A stretch of DNA of 64,000 nucleotides from Athripsodes cinereus (Eukaryota; Arthropoda; Insecta; Trichoptera; Leptoceridae). Positions 22,146-31,729 of the stretch are shown here, piece after piece. Each line of letters opens with the position of its first letter. The first letter of the stretch is position 1. Location of the stretch: NCBI GenBank assembly GCA_947579605.1, contig OX388318.1, positions 10,230,001 through 10,294,000 on the forward strand. Direction: 5' to 3'. The translations under genes were made by a program, and so were the position numbers. The notes under the pieces were generated by a model. That model made no database searches and was not told the DNA's origin. It saw nothing but the letters and a program-made list of their open reading frames with translations.

Positions 22146-22727
22146 AGAGAAACAACTACTATGAAAAAAATATGTTTTGTTTATAATATAACAGATGCAT
22201 ACGTATTTCTATAAGCAGAAGACAAATTTTCAGAGTTTTGATGCTGAAACTTATGATGATCAGTAATCTGCAATAAATTGTTAAGTACTTGTACCAAAGG
22301 TTGTCCTTTCCTGGCAAATTTTACTATAACTTTAGATGCTTTCTTACTGAAATAAAGTCATTTAAGAATTTTGCTGTTCCTTTTGTTGTAAACTTGGGCA
22401 TAATTTTAAGGTAATTATTATTTTTATATAGGTGGCAGGAGTTTAAGATATGAATTTGGGTCATTTTTTCATAAGCATATGGCTACAGATACTAAGTGTT
22501 TTAGATGGTTATTTGCTAACGTATAGCTCGCTGTACTAATCCTTAAATGTTTCTTTGTTTTTTTACTATATAATATTTCTCAAAAAAATGTTACCATGTT
22601 ACAATTAATACGTACATTAATTATCAGTCATCTTGAATCCAGCGTTGCGGAATATCTATTTTTTTATTATTTGAAAATACCCAGATAATTTTATTTTCTA
22701 TACAGTTGTATTTATGTGAATGACGTT

Positions 22728-23126
22728 CTGTTTCCCCACCTCTGGATAAAGTTCTAGATAACTATCCTAAGGATAAATTTATCTACAAGATAAACTGAAG
22801 CGAGCGTTTCACCACCTACAGATTTCATACGGATTGTTATCCGCCAGATAGCAGTGGCAACGTTGTAATTTCATACGTTTGTTCCATGAATGTATGCACG
22901 TAGGTAGGAATATATCGTGCGTTGCCTAGGAATATATCTAGGCAACGCACATGTAAACAAATGTTGACAGTTTAGCACTATCTAAGACTTATCCGCTGGA
23001 TAACTTATCTAGAACTTTATCTATAGGATAGCGCTGTCAGGGAGTCGTGAAACGCATTTTTCGTTTTATCCGTTAGATTTGTGTTGGATTGGCTATCCGG
23101 CACTTTATCCAGAGGTGGTGAAACAG
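22728..23126. mobile_element. 399-bp MITE with CTGTTTCACCACC ends
   Basis: The left end CTGTTTCCCCACCTCTGGAT is mirrored by the right end ATCCAGAGGTGGTGAAACAG, with one mismatch. Inside both ends there are repeated GGATAA/TTATCC hexamers in both orientations and a 13-bp internal hairpin (22917-22950, GTGCGTTGCCTAG with CTAGGCAACGCAC). GTTTCACCACCTACAGATT near 22807 partly repeats the terminus. There is no ORF. The target duplication is unclear, so I leave the superfamily open. Confidence 0.8.
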
Positions 23127-23254
23127 TCCGTGAATTGATTTAAGACGAATAAAGTTATTATTTTTTATTATTAACAAATTATTTTAAATATTTATTTTAT
23201 TTTTTGAAACGCTTTTCAAAGTTTATATTTTTCAATAAATTTCTCTCACTTTTA

Positions 23255-23465
23255 TCCGTAAGTTTTCAAGTAGTCAACCTGTAAAAGGCAGACGTTCGAA
23301 AAATAAATACATTTTACACCTAAAATTCAGCGATGAGGTTTGCCACCCATCCTGAATGTTTAATTTTGTTATCAGCATGGAGAGGACAGCTTGCTTATTA
23401 GTTGCATGCGGTTGATCTGCTAGTGACACTTGTAGAATATGTCGTGATGGGATAGTATTTTGTTA
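23255..23465 (-). repeat. Family A repeat, nearly complete
   Basis: On the minus strand: TATCCCATCACGACATATTC, CATGCAACTAATAAGC, GGATGGGTGGCAAACCTCAT, CGCTGAATTTTAGGTGTAAA, TTTTTCGAACGTCTGCCTTT, then CTTGAAAACTTACGG. This copy shows the usual order and orientation of the 3' half and serves as a reference for the inverted copy at 45.7 kb. Confidence 0.85.
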
Positions 23466-23495
23466 TTGTGATAATGTTATTAATATTTAACATAT

Positions 23496-23720
23496 TTTTG
23501 AACTACTACAGATTAATCATTCCAACTGATCACACACATCCATAGTCAACCTACTTAGTCGATTCATAAGCGTCGAAACTCTGTGTTGTGCACTCCTTAA
23601 GGAGGTTCACATATGTATGTGTATCATATACAACATACCTACCTAGTTAATACCTATTCAAATAGGTTGACTAAGGATGTGTGTGATCAGTTGGAATGAT
23701 TAATCTGTAATAGTTCAAAA
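23496..23720. mobile_element. 225-bp MITE with 58-bp TIRs
   Basis: The left arm 23496-23553 and right arm 23663-23720 are reverse complements with two mismatches. They begin TTTTGAACTA and include CATTCCAACTGATCACACAC. The centre (~109 bp) has no ORF. The target duplication is not evident. The near identity of the arms suggests a young insertion. Confidence 0.85.
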
Positions 23721-23724
23721 GCAT

Positions 23725-24615
23725 CTACACTTCTAGTAAGTAAAAAATCCAGTTCCCGACATCCAATTGTGTCAAAAAATTCATAACATAAAAAGTTATT
23801 AATATTATTCTTGAGCGAAAAGGTACATCAACGTTTTATTTTTTTTAAAACATTTGTTTTAATACTTGAACAGTTTTTCACTGATTTTGTCAAGTTTCAT
23901 TGAAAAATCTTATTCCAAATAAAATGGGGTTACTAAAAAATCTAAAAGAATAACATATTATCATTTCAGGTAGCAATGTTTGATAATAATCTCTATGAAA
24001 ATCCTCCATAATCAACGCATGCAGCGTCATAAGGGATTCTGTACAGCGTTTTAATATTCAGTAAAGGTACACGATAATTAAAAAGCATAACGCAAGGCTT
24101 GTGGTTTGCCCACATACATAATATTATTGTATAGTCTATCTGTGACACGTGTTCATAGACAGGTAGGTACCTATGTGCGTAAACACTGGTGGACAAAATT
24201 TTACACATTTTGTTTAAAAATAATTACCCCGTAAGGTCCCTAGAATGCAGAATAGTATGGGTGCCCCATTAAGTTTCTTAGATCTTATATTTTATATCAT
24301 GGGCGAATTATCGTAAAGTTAAGTATAATAAAATTCACATATTTGGCTCTGAGAGGAGGTATGTATAATATATTGGGACAAAAAAGCAATCTGTAGTTTA
24401 CCGCTTGGAGTATGTTATTCACTGTGTCGGTGTTTAGGTAGCAGAATTCCATAATGAAATTGTAAAACAAATGTTTTTTCTACTTTATGTATTATTATTG
24501 AGTCAGGTCTTTCGTTTTTTAAGAACATTGTCAATCTGATTAAAGATATTAAAAACTTAAAAAAATAAATTAAATTAAAGTATTATAAAAAAAAAACGTT
24601 TATTTTATAATTTCA
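23725..24615. other. A+T-rich sequence, no gene seen
   Basis: Contains the GGTAGGTACCTA motif near 24162. Nothing else supportable. Confidence 0.55.
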
Positions 24616-24645
24616 TCATGCAGTAAGTTCATTGTTGTAGGAGAG

Positions 24646-24852
24646 CAGAGGCCTGAGTCAACAACACATTTTCGTGTCACGTTCCCGCTCCGTTAGCGTT
24701 CGGGTGCAGACGATGTTGCAAGCAAGTGTCAATTTCGTTGCTAAGATACACAATAGTTACGAAAATTAACACTTTGGCGCACCATCGTCTGCACCCGAAC
24801 GCTAGCGGAGCGGGAACGTGACGCGATAGTGTGTTGTTGACTCAGGCCTCTG
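24646..24852. mobile_element. Hairpin MITE, copy 1 (G+C-rich)
   Basis: A near-complete palindrome: CAGAGGCCTGAGTCAACAAC at the left, GTTGTTGACTCAGGCCTCTG at the right, with arms of ~95 bp. The arms include GTTCGGGTGCAGACGATG and CATCGTCTGCACCCGAAC. The loop lies around AAGATACACAATAGTTACG. There is no ORF. It abuts copy 2 directly. Confidence 0.88.
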
Positions 24853-25056
24853 AGGCCTGAGTCAACACACATTTTCACGTTACGTTTTCGTTCCGTTAGC
24901 GTTTGAATTTCAGACGACGTTGTGAGCAAGTGCCAATTTCGTTGCTTAGATACACAATAGTTATGAAAATTGACACTTTGGCGCAACGTCCTCTGCATTT
25001 GAACGTTAACGGAACGAAACCGTAACGCTAAAATGTGTGTTTGACTCAGGCCTCTG
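24852..25056. mobile_element. Hairpin MITE, copy 2 (A+T-shifted)
   Basis: Same ends (GAGGCCTGAGTCAA / TTGACTCAGGCCTCTG) and same loop (AGATACACAATAGTTATG) as copy 1. The arms differ from copy 1 by many C-to-T type changes, for example GTTTGAATTTCAG against GTTCGGGTGCAG. Arm pairing is largely kept. It is contiguous with copy 1, sharing at most one base. Confidence 0.88.
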
Positions 25057-25153
25057 GTCTGCAGCACAGCGCGAGATAGAGAAGCATTCTCCAGAATTAT
25101 CGCTCACATCGGGGAGACCTAATACGGCACTGATTACTAGACACTGAAGAAGA
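25057..25153 (+). mobile_element. LINE 3' tail flanked by 13-bp target duplication
   Basis: Reads CSTARDREAFSRIIAHIGET, then a stop. DRE.F..IIA.I is the last block of the LINE family also present at 27.5 kb (DRQTFSQVIANVRGT). It ends in CTGAAGAAGA, then AGTAAGTTCATTG (25154-25166). The same 13 bases lie at 24622-24634, so the LINE piece plus the two hairpin elements nested in it form one inserted unit of ~520 bp. Confidence 0.65.
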
Positions 25154-25610
25154 AGTAAGTTCATTGGATACCCAACGCTTCGGTTAAATTGTGATGGTAT
25201 ATAATTTAGATGCATAAACATAGTTGGTGTATTATGGAACAATTACTTTACAAATGAAAAGCATTAAATTGCTTAACTTTAAATTTAAGTTAGTTTTTAA
25301 AATCAGTTTTTATTTTAAAACTCTGTCATACTGTAGTGCACATTTTTACATACGAGAATTATTCTATATAGGACAGGTGGAAGTATAAATAGAAAGCTTC
25401 ATAATAGTTCGTACGCTTATGTATGCATATTACGTAGAAATATCTACACAGTAGAATTCATACAGTGGCGTCTAAGTCAAAGTTCATAGTAATATGCCTG
25501 TTAGGTAGTAGTAGCTACGAACTTGCTGTAAGCATTCATATGTATCTTAACTGCTGAAATCTTAAATTTTGTTCAAGCACTACCTTCTCCAGGCATTTTT
25601 AAATGTTTTC

Positions 25611-25655
25611 CACCTGAAGATGATGAATGATATTTCATCGAGAGGTCCGGTCGTG
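25611..25655 (+). ncRNA. Hammerhead-ribozyme-like core, diverged (copy 3)
   Basis: Order: CAC, CTGAAGA (core CTGATGA with one change), T, hairpin GATGAA-TGATAT-TTCATC, GAGA (core GAAA with one change), GGTCCGG, TC, GTG. The flanking CAC/GTG could form the start of helix I, the hairpin is helix II, and GTC would be the cleavage triplet. Two conserved core bases are changed, so it is probably inactive. It shares its layout, notably CCGGTCGTG, with the 60.5-kb copy. Reading as hammerhead is inference. Confidence 0.3.
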
Positions 25656-25659
25656 TTAA

Positions 25660-27470
25660 ATCTTTTGCCAGGTGATATGCGACAACACACAACTTAAGGT
25701 TATCTAGAGCCCCTATCGTTACATATGGTTCACATAAACATTTAGGTTTATAGAGTCCTTTAGTGCTTTTTCTTCTTACTGAAGCAAGCCCACTTTTTTC
25801 CCATTTCTTAGATAATATTTAATTATAATTTTGGGTTAGTTGGAAAAGATCGCGCCTTTATGATAAATTCGCCCTCAGTGTTTTTACGTCGCATTCATTT
25901 TAGGCTGTGACGGCTCACCAATTAATTTTTTTTTTTTTTTATTTTATTTCTTCTTAAGGACACAAACAGTTAAATCAACAAATATAAACAGTCATATGTT
26001 ATCAAAAAACAAACCAATCAAGGTCCCGCAAATCACCGAAGCGTATAACTTTGATTACAATTTTTGTTTTCTAATTTTACTTATATCATTATTTATAACT
26101 CCGTCTTTCATCGAACAAATCCTGATCCATATAAAAAAGACAATTATTGCCACTGATTTCAAGTATCACCACTGTTACTAGGGATGGTTTTATCGTTGGA
26201 GCGATTGCACGCAATACGAGGAATGTTGACCTAAATCTTTACTCTTTCTACCAACTTCAATGACACTTCCACGCACCCTTTCTCTATGTACTGTTATACT
26301 CTACATACAAATGTAATACCTAGTAGTAGTAGTGGTTCACAGAAAGCAGTACAGCAACATGCACTTCATACAACTTTCATGATATTATTATGCCTTGCGG
26401 TGTTATGCGTAACTTAGTACATCTCTCTATCTTTCTTTGTACTTCGTATCCAGGCATCAACGCAAATAATAATTTCATGTTATACTATCTCGTGCCTATG
26501 TACGAACCTACATTAAAAGGATTCATGTCAGCAGTAGGCACATACACGCAATGATATTCTCTGAGGCAACATTTCAACATTTGATGCTGTTCAAAATAGG
26601 TACCTTTGTGCAGTCGCTTTTCATAAGTCAATTTCGCTTTTCATAAGTCAAATCATTAGAATATGATGTAAAACTGGTGGTGTAAACTATAATTAAGATA
26701 GAATAGACATGATGTAAAGACAACAAAAGCTCAGAAATCACCTAAAGAGGTAGTGGATTATATTTTTCTTCTAGTGTTATAAAAAAGCGAGTTCGTGTTC
26801 AATGACATAGATGGATATGATAGGTGGATACCTTTGTGTATCCAAGATTCTCATTTAATCTATTTATTTATATTTATATTATGACGTGGATATAATGTCC
26901 TAAAATTGATGAATTGTACACTATCCTCCAAGTGCTTTGGCATGTAATTGACACATTGTCCAATAATAAAAAAAATATGCAAAAGTTTTGAAGAGGTCTT
27001 TATCAGAGACGAAGGCTATCAAGAAGTAAGTTAATAATACATTTGTCTTATTTGAAAGCATGAAATATTTCATTTTGTTAAATTTGGAAAGTCATTTATC
27101 ACCACATAAACCTGAATGTCGAAGATCAATGACGAAAAAGAGATGCGATCTCAGAAGATAGCGTGTTCCGTGTGAAAGACAGACAAAACAGTGTGAAAGT
27201 CAGTTTGTGACCAAACAAGCTTTAATTTTGCAGTGAATGGATGTGGACATAAGATGAAAATGCCTTGATATTTATTAGATTGGAAACCACAAAACTAAAA
27301 GAATCTGAATAAATATTTCAAATTATGTGCAGTTTATTGTCGGTACCTACTCGTAAATCTATTCAAACAATATATATCTAAGGGCGCACTGCACGTTTAT
27401 ACTGAAACTTGTACAAAATTTGTTATTTCTAATAAAATACATTTCACATCTTCAATTCTGTGATAAAGTA
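25660..27470. other. A+T-rich sequence with a 20-bp tandem duplication
   Basis: The unit TCGCTTTTCATAAGTCAATT lies at 26614-26633 and is repeated, with one mismatch, at 26634-26653. No gene seen in the remainder. Confidence 0.6.
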
Positions 27471-27479
27471 TGCTATTTC

Positions 27480-27725
27480 TTCTTCATGTGTCATGTCAGG
27501 TCCCCCTGACGTTGGCTATCACTTGTGAGAATGTTTGCCTATCTAGGATTGTTTGAATCTGCTCCTCGACGCTCCGTATTCCTGTCCACTCGTATATATT
27601 ATGGAGCTAGGAAATTCGTCTTCTTCCAACAAATTTTCAACTTTCGATTTGCCCTTGGTAATCAGTTGCAGCGGCGAGTTCTTTTCCTCTCGGAGCACAT
27701 GCACTAAATATGCTACTCATGCTGA
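27480..27725 (-). mobile_element. LINE C-terminal fragment, 'EWTGIRSVEEQ' family
   Basis: The minus strand, across two frameshifts, gives HVLREEKNSPLQLITKGK, GRRRISYLHNIYEWTGIRSV-like sequence, then EEQIQTILDRQTFSQVIANV and RGT before a stop. This is the conserved end of a LINE family: LR.EK..LLQ...GK, G(R/K)R..SWL.N.REWTG, then DR..F...IANVRG. The sequence after the stop ends in TGAAGAAGAAAT, like the tail at 25.14 kb. Dead copy. Confidence 0.68.
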
Positions 27726-27729
27726 TTTT

Positions 27730-28930
27730 TTTTGATACATCCCCTTCGAGTACAGTTTGTATGTTTTATACATACAGTTATTCTACTGGCTAGCCCATTT
27801 ATAGTGGAATTAGTGACGGTATAAATAAAAAGATAGATATAATTAATATTCTGGATAAGATCTGTGTTGAAAATAACCCTTCAGGTACAGTTACAATATC
27901 ATAGTTGGGTACTTACAAATGAAACATACTCTATGCAATATTCAGAGAAAAACAGAGCCTACATACTTAAGTCATTGAAGAGTGGACTGCATTTTATAAT
28001 ATAGAACACTACTTACCTACATATTACCAACTGAATATCCTATCTACATAACAACAACACCGTATAAAATAATGTCTCTCCACTTTTCAGTCTCTCATTA
28101 AAATGATATGCTTTTTAGCCTCGTATTACTTACATTTTTCCTACCTATTTACTTTCGTTCATAGGGGAACCATTAACGTAGATACACCGCTCTGTTTCAA
28201 AGATTCATTTATTCTTTACTTTTTAGAACTTTCTGTTTACATTTTTACGATTATATCTCGTTTCATCCCAAAGAATTTCTTGAATTTAAAATATCATGTT
28301 ACTATTTTAAATTTTATTACTTTTATTTGGTTATTTAATCCCAAGAGCTCATCTTTCAGACTCTAAATTTATATGTAAATTTTATTTGGAAACTACCTTA
28401 AATTATAAGCTGTAGAGGTATTTACGAGGTATATATTGGTAGGTAATGCAGTTTTTGAATCGTTCTCAAAATTTTATTTATAATTTAAGCCATTCAAAGA
28501 CACTCAGCATATAAGACGACTTAACTCAATCCAAGTAAATTCGTAATGATAGTGCTGTAGAATTGTGTTAATTTTATAATGGTAAATTCCATACTCGTTT
28601 CTTACTAACTTTTTTTGATATGAGTTAAAACCTATAAAGATCACTAAACAGGTATGCCAAGGTGTTTGCGCATTCTAACAAAATAAATTATTTACTATGC
28701 GATTTTGGTGCTCCTAAAAATTAATATCCTGCGTTGATTTAGCAGGTAAAACTATCTAGCATATTTTTTATTTTTTTATTTATTCTTTCACTTGTACAAC
28801 AGTATTAAAAAATATAAGTCATAAAAACCTACCTAACTGGGCATGAGCCCGTACCAAGGTAGACTGAACCAGTTTTCACCATACTTTGTCTCAGCGCTCA
28901 ATTTTCATTACTTTAGTTACTAAGATTTTT
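27730..28930. other. A+T-rich sequence, no gene seen
   Basis: An 87-codon plus-strand ORF (28103-28366) is hydrophobic and low-complexity with no recognisable domain. Confidence 0.5.
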
Positions 28931-28937
28931 TTCCAAC

Positions 28938-29112
28938 ACACAAGCTCACGCACGCACACATACATCCACACACACAAACACACTCACCCTTATACACACC
29001 CACCCACACACACATATATATACATACACAGATATACAGACATACACACATGTATATACCCATATAGATAACGCCACATATATACATTCATACACACACA
29101 CTCAGTCACACA
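28938..29112. repeat. Imperfect (CA)n/(TA)n/(CACAT)n microsatellite
   Basis: A 170-base purine/pyrimidine-alternating tract of ACAC, CACC and TATA words. It lies just 3' of the minus-strand LINE fragment at 29.2 kb and may have grown from its tail. Confidence 0.85.
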
Positions 29113-29139
29113 GGCAGAAATGTGATCAGGGTCTCAGTG

Positions 29140-29402
29140 TTTCTGCGGCCCAACTGTCAAAGCCATGCTGTGATCCCTCCCCCAACACCAGAAGGAGCCG
29201 AAGCCCGGATAACTGTTTCATAAATCATGTTAAGAATTCTAGGGGCAATATATGCAAAGTGTCTCTGGGCAAAGCAAGTTTTGACCGTTGGTACCACAAA
29301 TCTCTCTGCCAATCTCGCCTTAGTTCCATGAGAATGGCCAAGACGCTCGTGCAACTCGGTGTGTCTCAAGTAGTATATCAGAATGTTCTTCGCATACAGC
29401 AT
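29140..29402 (-). mobile_element. LINE C-terminus (CR1/L2-like)
   Basis: The minus-strand ORF of 81 codons reads ... YYLRHTELHERLGHSHGTKA, RLAERFVVPTVKTCFAQRHF and AYIAPRILNMIYETVI. A F(V)VP.V.T.F.QR...Y.APRI(W)N pattern is the end of CR1/L2-type LINE proteins, which usually reads APRIWNSLP. Here the W is L. No upstream reverse transcriptase is present. Confidence 0.6.
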
Positions 29403-29409
29403 TGTTTAA

Positions 29410-30450
29410 AAAACAGCAGAGCCTCTTAAAATATATAATTTAAATATCAAAAGTTCAAAGAAACTAACATCAATAATAATGAATCTTTAATAAAGGTATT
29501 CTATTTCAGTTCTAATTTAGTTCACACCTTCAGCACCGAAGGATGTTGAAATCAAAATAATTAATTACGTTTACGTACTTGAAATAAATTACCATTACAA
29601 TGATTATTATTACTATCTGCTTCCATAGGGAAGTTAAATCTCTTTATTTAGAATGAATTACACCTACAGACACATACTCACACACACAATAAACAAACGT
29701 TATGTAAATGTCTATTTTATCCATGCTAATGTAAGTATATACCGACTATGTATATGACGTAGTATTTCCTCCATCCACAATATTTATCATGCTTATCATG
29801 CGTATACACACATAATAATTATAGCAAGCTCTTCAAATTGTATGGTGTTATGCCAAGTATTTGTTTATCCAGTAATCATAAAATTAACCGCGTGGTTAAA
29901 AAACAAGGAATTGAAACTGATTTGTATAATAATAAATTATGTTGTCATATTCATATTCTTGACAAGTATTATTTTCTTTGTAAAACATATTCAGTCGAAT
30001 TCATATACATGAGTTCAAAACCAGAACTAGCCATCTCAAAATTTGATGGTTTTGGGTTATATCTTCCCATTAACCTTTAATGTTTGAGTAATTTCTAAAA
30101 ATAGTTCCTTATACTGTAATTAAAGTGTTCCAATAATGTATAACATGGTAATTGCTTTCCTTCTGATTATAATGTCTTGAAATTTTATCCATTATCTCTT
30201 AACCTTTATCCATTATCTCTTAACTTCTGATTCTTGTCTGATGTCTTGTTATAGCATTGAGCCCACGATATACTCATCAGACAATTGAAAAGCTATGTTT
30301 ACACAATATTACATTATGTAATCATGGTTCTACAATTGAGATATCTGATTGGTTTTGTTAGCTGCACGTTGTTACCAAATCTAGTTAAACAATAAAAAAA
30401 AATTAAAATATTCTAAATTTGAAAAAAATTTAAGTCAATATATTTTCATT
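29410..30450. other. A+T-rich sequence with a 22-bp tandem duplication
   Basis: TTATCCATTATCTCTTAACC is repeated once at 22-bp spacing (30184-30228). An 80-codon ORF at 29838 is unrecognised. Nothing else. Confidence 0.55.
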
Positions 30451-30454
30451 CTTT

Positions 30455-30690
30455 CATTCATACCATTAAGGTATTTCTGTAACCAGCAGACTTACTGTAT
30501 TTAAAAGATGCGAATTCTTCTCTCGATGCTAATGAAAGTAAAAGATAATCGGGATGGGTAGAGTTTTTTTTCGCTGAATTGAAGATATAAAATGTCTTCT
30601 TGTTTAACGAAAACCTGTATTTTACAAGAGACTCAATAACTTACGTTAAAAGTAGCAGACAAATTTTTCAGCAGAGAAAAAGGATAAATT
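30455..30690 (+). repeat. Family A repeat, diverged full-length copy
   Basis: Order of blocks: CATACCATTAAGGTATTTCT, AACCAGCAGACTTACTG, ATCGGGATGGGTAGAG, GCTGAATTGAAGATATAAAA, TGTCTTCTTGTTTAACGAAA, CTGTATTTTACAAGAGAC, ACTTACG. Usual 3'-half orientation. Confidence 0.65.
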
Positions 30691-30794
30691 TGATAGGTTA
30701 TAGGTAACTATATAAAAAAAGTTTGTATATTATTGGTCGATTATTAAACGATTAGTCCGAAAATCTGTACAATTAACTACTTTACTATACTATA

Positions 30795-31095
30795 ACCTCA
30801 CGCCGTGTCCCAGGTGGGGTAGGCAGAGAGAACGGAACGCCATGTCGCTCTATCCTTCCATACTTCTTTCGCTTCCTCTACATTCATCCAGTTTCTCAAA
30901 CATGCACGCCAATTCCTCTTACTTAACACGCGACCGTTCTTGAGAATTTGATCCACGTGGTTAAGCCACGTAGTTCTTGGACGTCCACACCCTCTCTTCG
31001 TCAATCTTACACTATCCATTCGCTCCACATGACCAAACCATCTCAATTTATTTACACGCATTCTATCAACAACACTCCTCTTGCAATAAAGTAAT
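30795..31095 (-). mobile_element. LINE 3' end, 'YPTW' family, open frame
   Basis: The minus strand has an uninterrupted frame from YCKRSVVDRMRVNKLRWFGH through VERMDSVRLTKRGCGRPRTT and WLNHVDQILKNGRVLSKRNW to WRSVLSAYPTWDTA, then a stop. These are the post-RT blocks of a non-LTR retrotransposon: LRWFGHVERM, GRPR.TW, and DR..WRS..SAYPTW. The linker between VRLTKR and GCGRPR looks shortened. It is the best preserved of four copies here (6.6, 16.7 and 53.0 kb are worse), so it is probably the youngest. 5'-truncated. Confidence 0.82.
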
Positions 31096-31499
31096 TTTAA
31101 TAATTTGTTCTTAGGTGATTAAAATACGTAAAACTTTTTGAATGAATTTCATATTGAGATTTCATTCCCTTATTACAACTGTTAAAAATTGCAACATACA
31201 TATCAAGCAAAAGTTTTTGGTGAATTTTAACCGAATAAGCGTTTGAGTTTCATATCGGTTACATTTATGAAACAACTTGAAATCCGGGAAGTAAGCTAAC
31301 ATGAGTGGGGTAGGTAATTACAAAGGGGATGTGGCTATGGAATAATAATTATACAAACATAAAACTATAGATATATAGTCACATACTAGAATGAAAATAC
31401 CTTAATACGTACATAATATTATTTATCTTGCTTTAACTATGTACCGTATATTTGTGCATATCTATGACATATCTAAGATTGAAATAATAGTACAACTTT

Positions 31500-31725
31500 C
31501 TCGTCACGGCATTTTCCACAAAGTAGCTGCAGTAATCATGCATGCTGTCCTCTTCATACCAAAATTAAATTAAGACATTTCGTAAAGATAGCAAACCTTA
31601 TTGCTGAATTTAAGACGTAAAATTTCTTTATTTTTCGAATATATGTCTTTTATAGGACATTCGTAAACTTACGGAAAAGAGATGGAGACTAACTTTATGT
31701 CGAATGCTCCACGGAATAGAAAAAA
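31500..31725 (+). repeat. Family A repeat, full-length reference copy
   Basis: CGTCACGGCATTTTCCACAA, AGTAATCATGCATGCTGTCC, TCTTCATACCAAAATTAAAT, AAGACATTTCG, GCAAACCTTATTGCTGAATT, TAAGACGTAAAATTTC, TTTTTCGAATATATGTCTTT, TATAGGACATTCGTAAACTT, ACGGAAAAGAGATGGAGACT, then ATGCTCCACGG. It gives the standard order of the family in one piece. Confidence 0.85.
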
Positions 31726-31729
31726 TAAT

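Noticed and set aside
24741..25242. Minus-strand ORFs of 78-108 codons at 25 kb
   Set aside because: They arise from the arms of the two hairpin elements; the peptide repeats mirror the palindromes.
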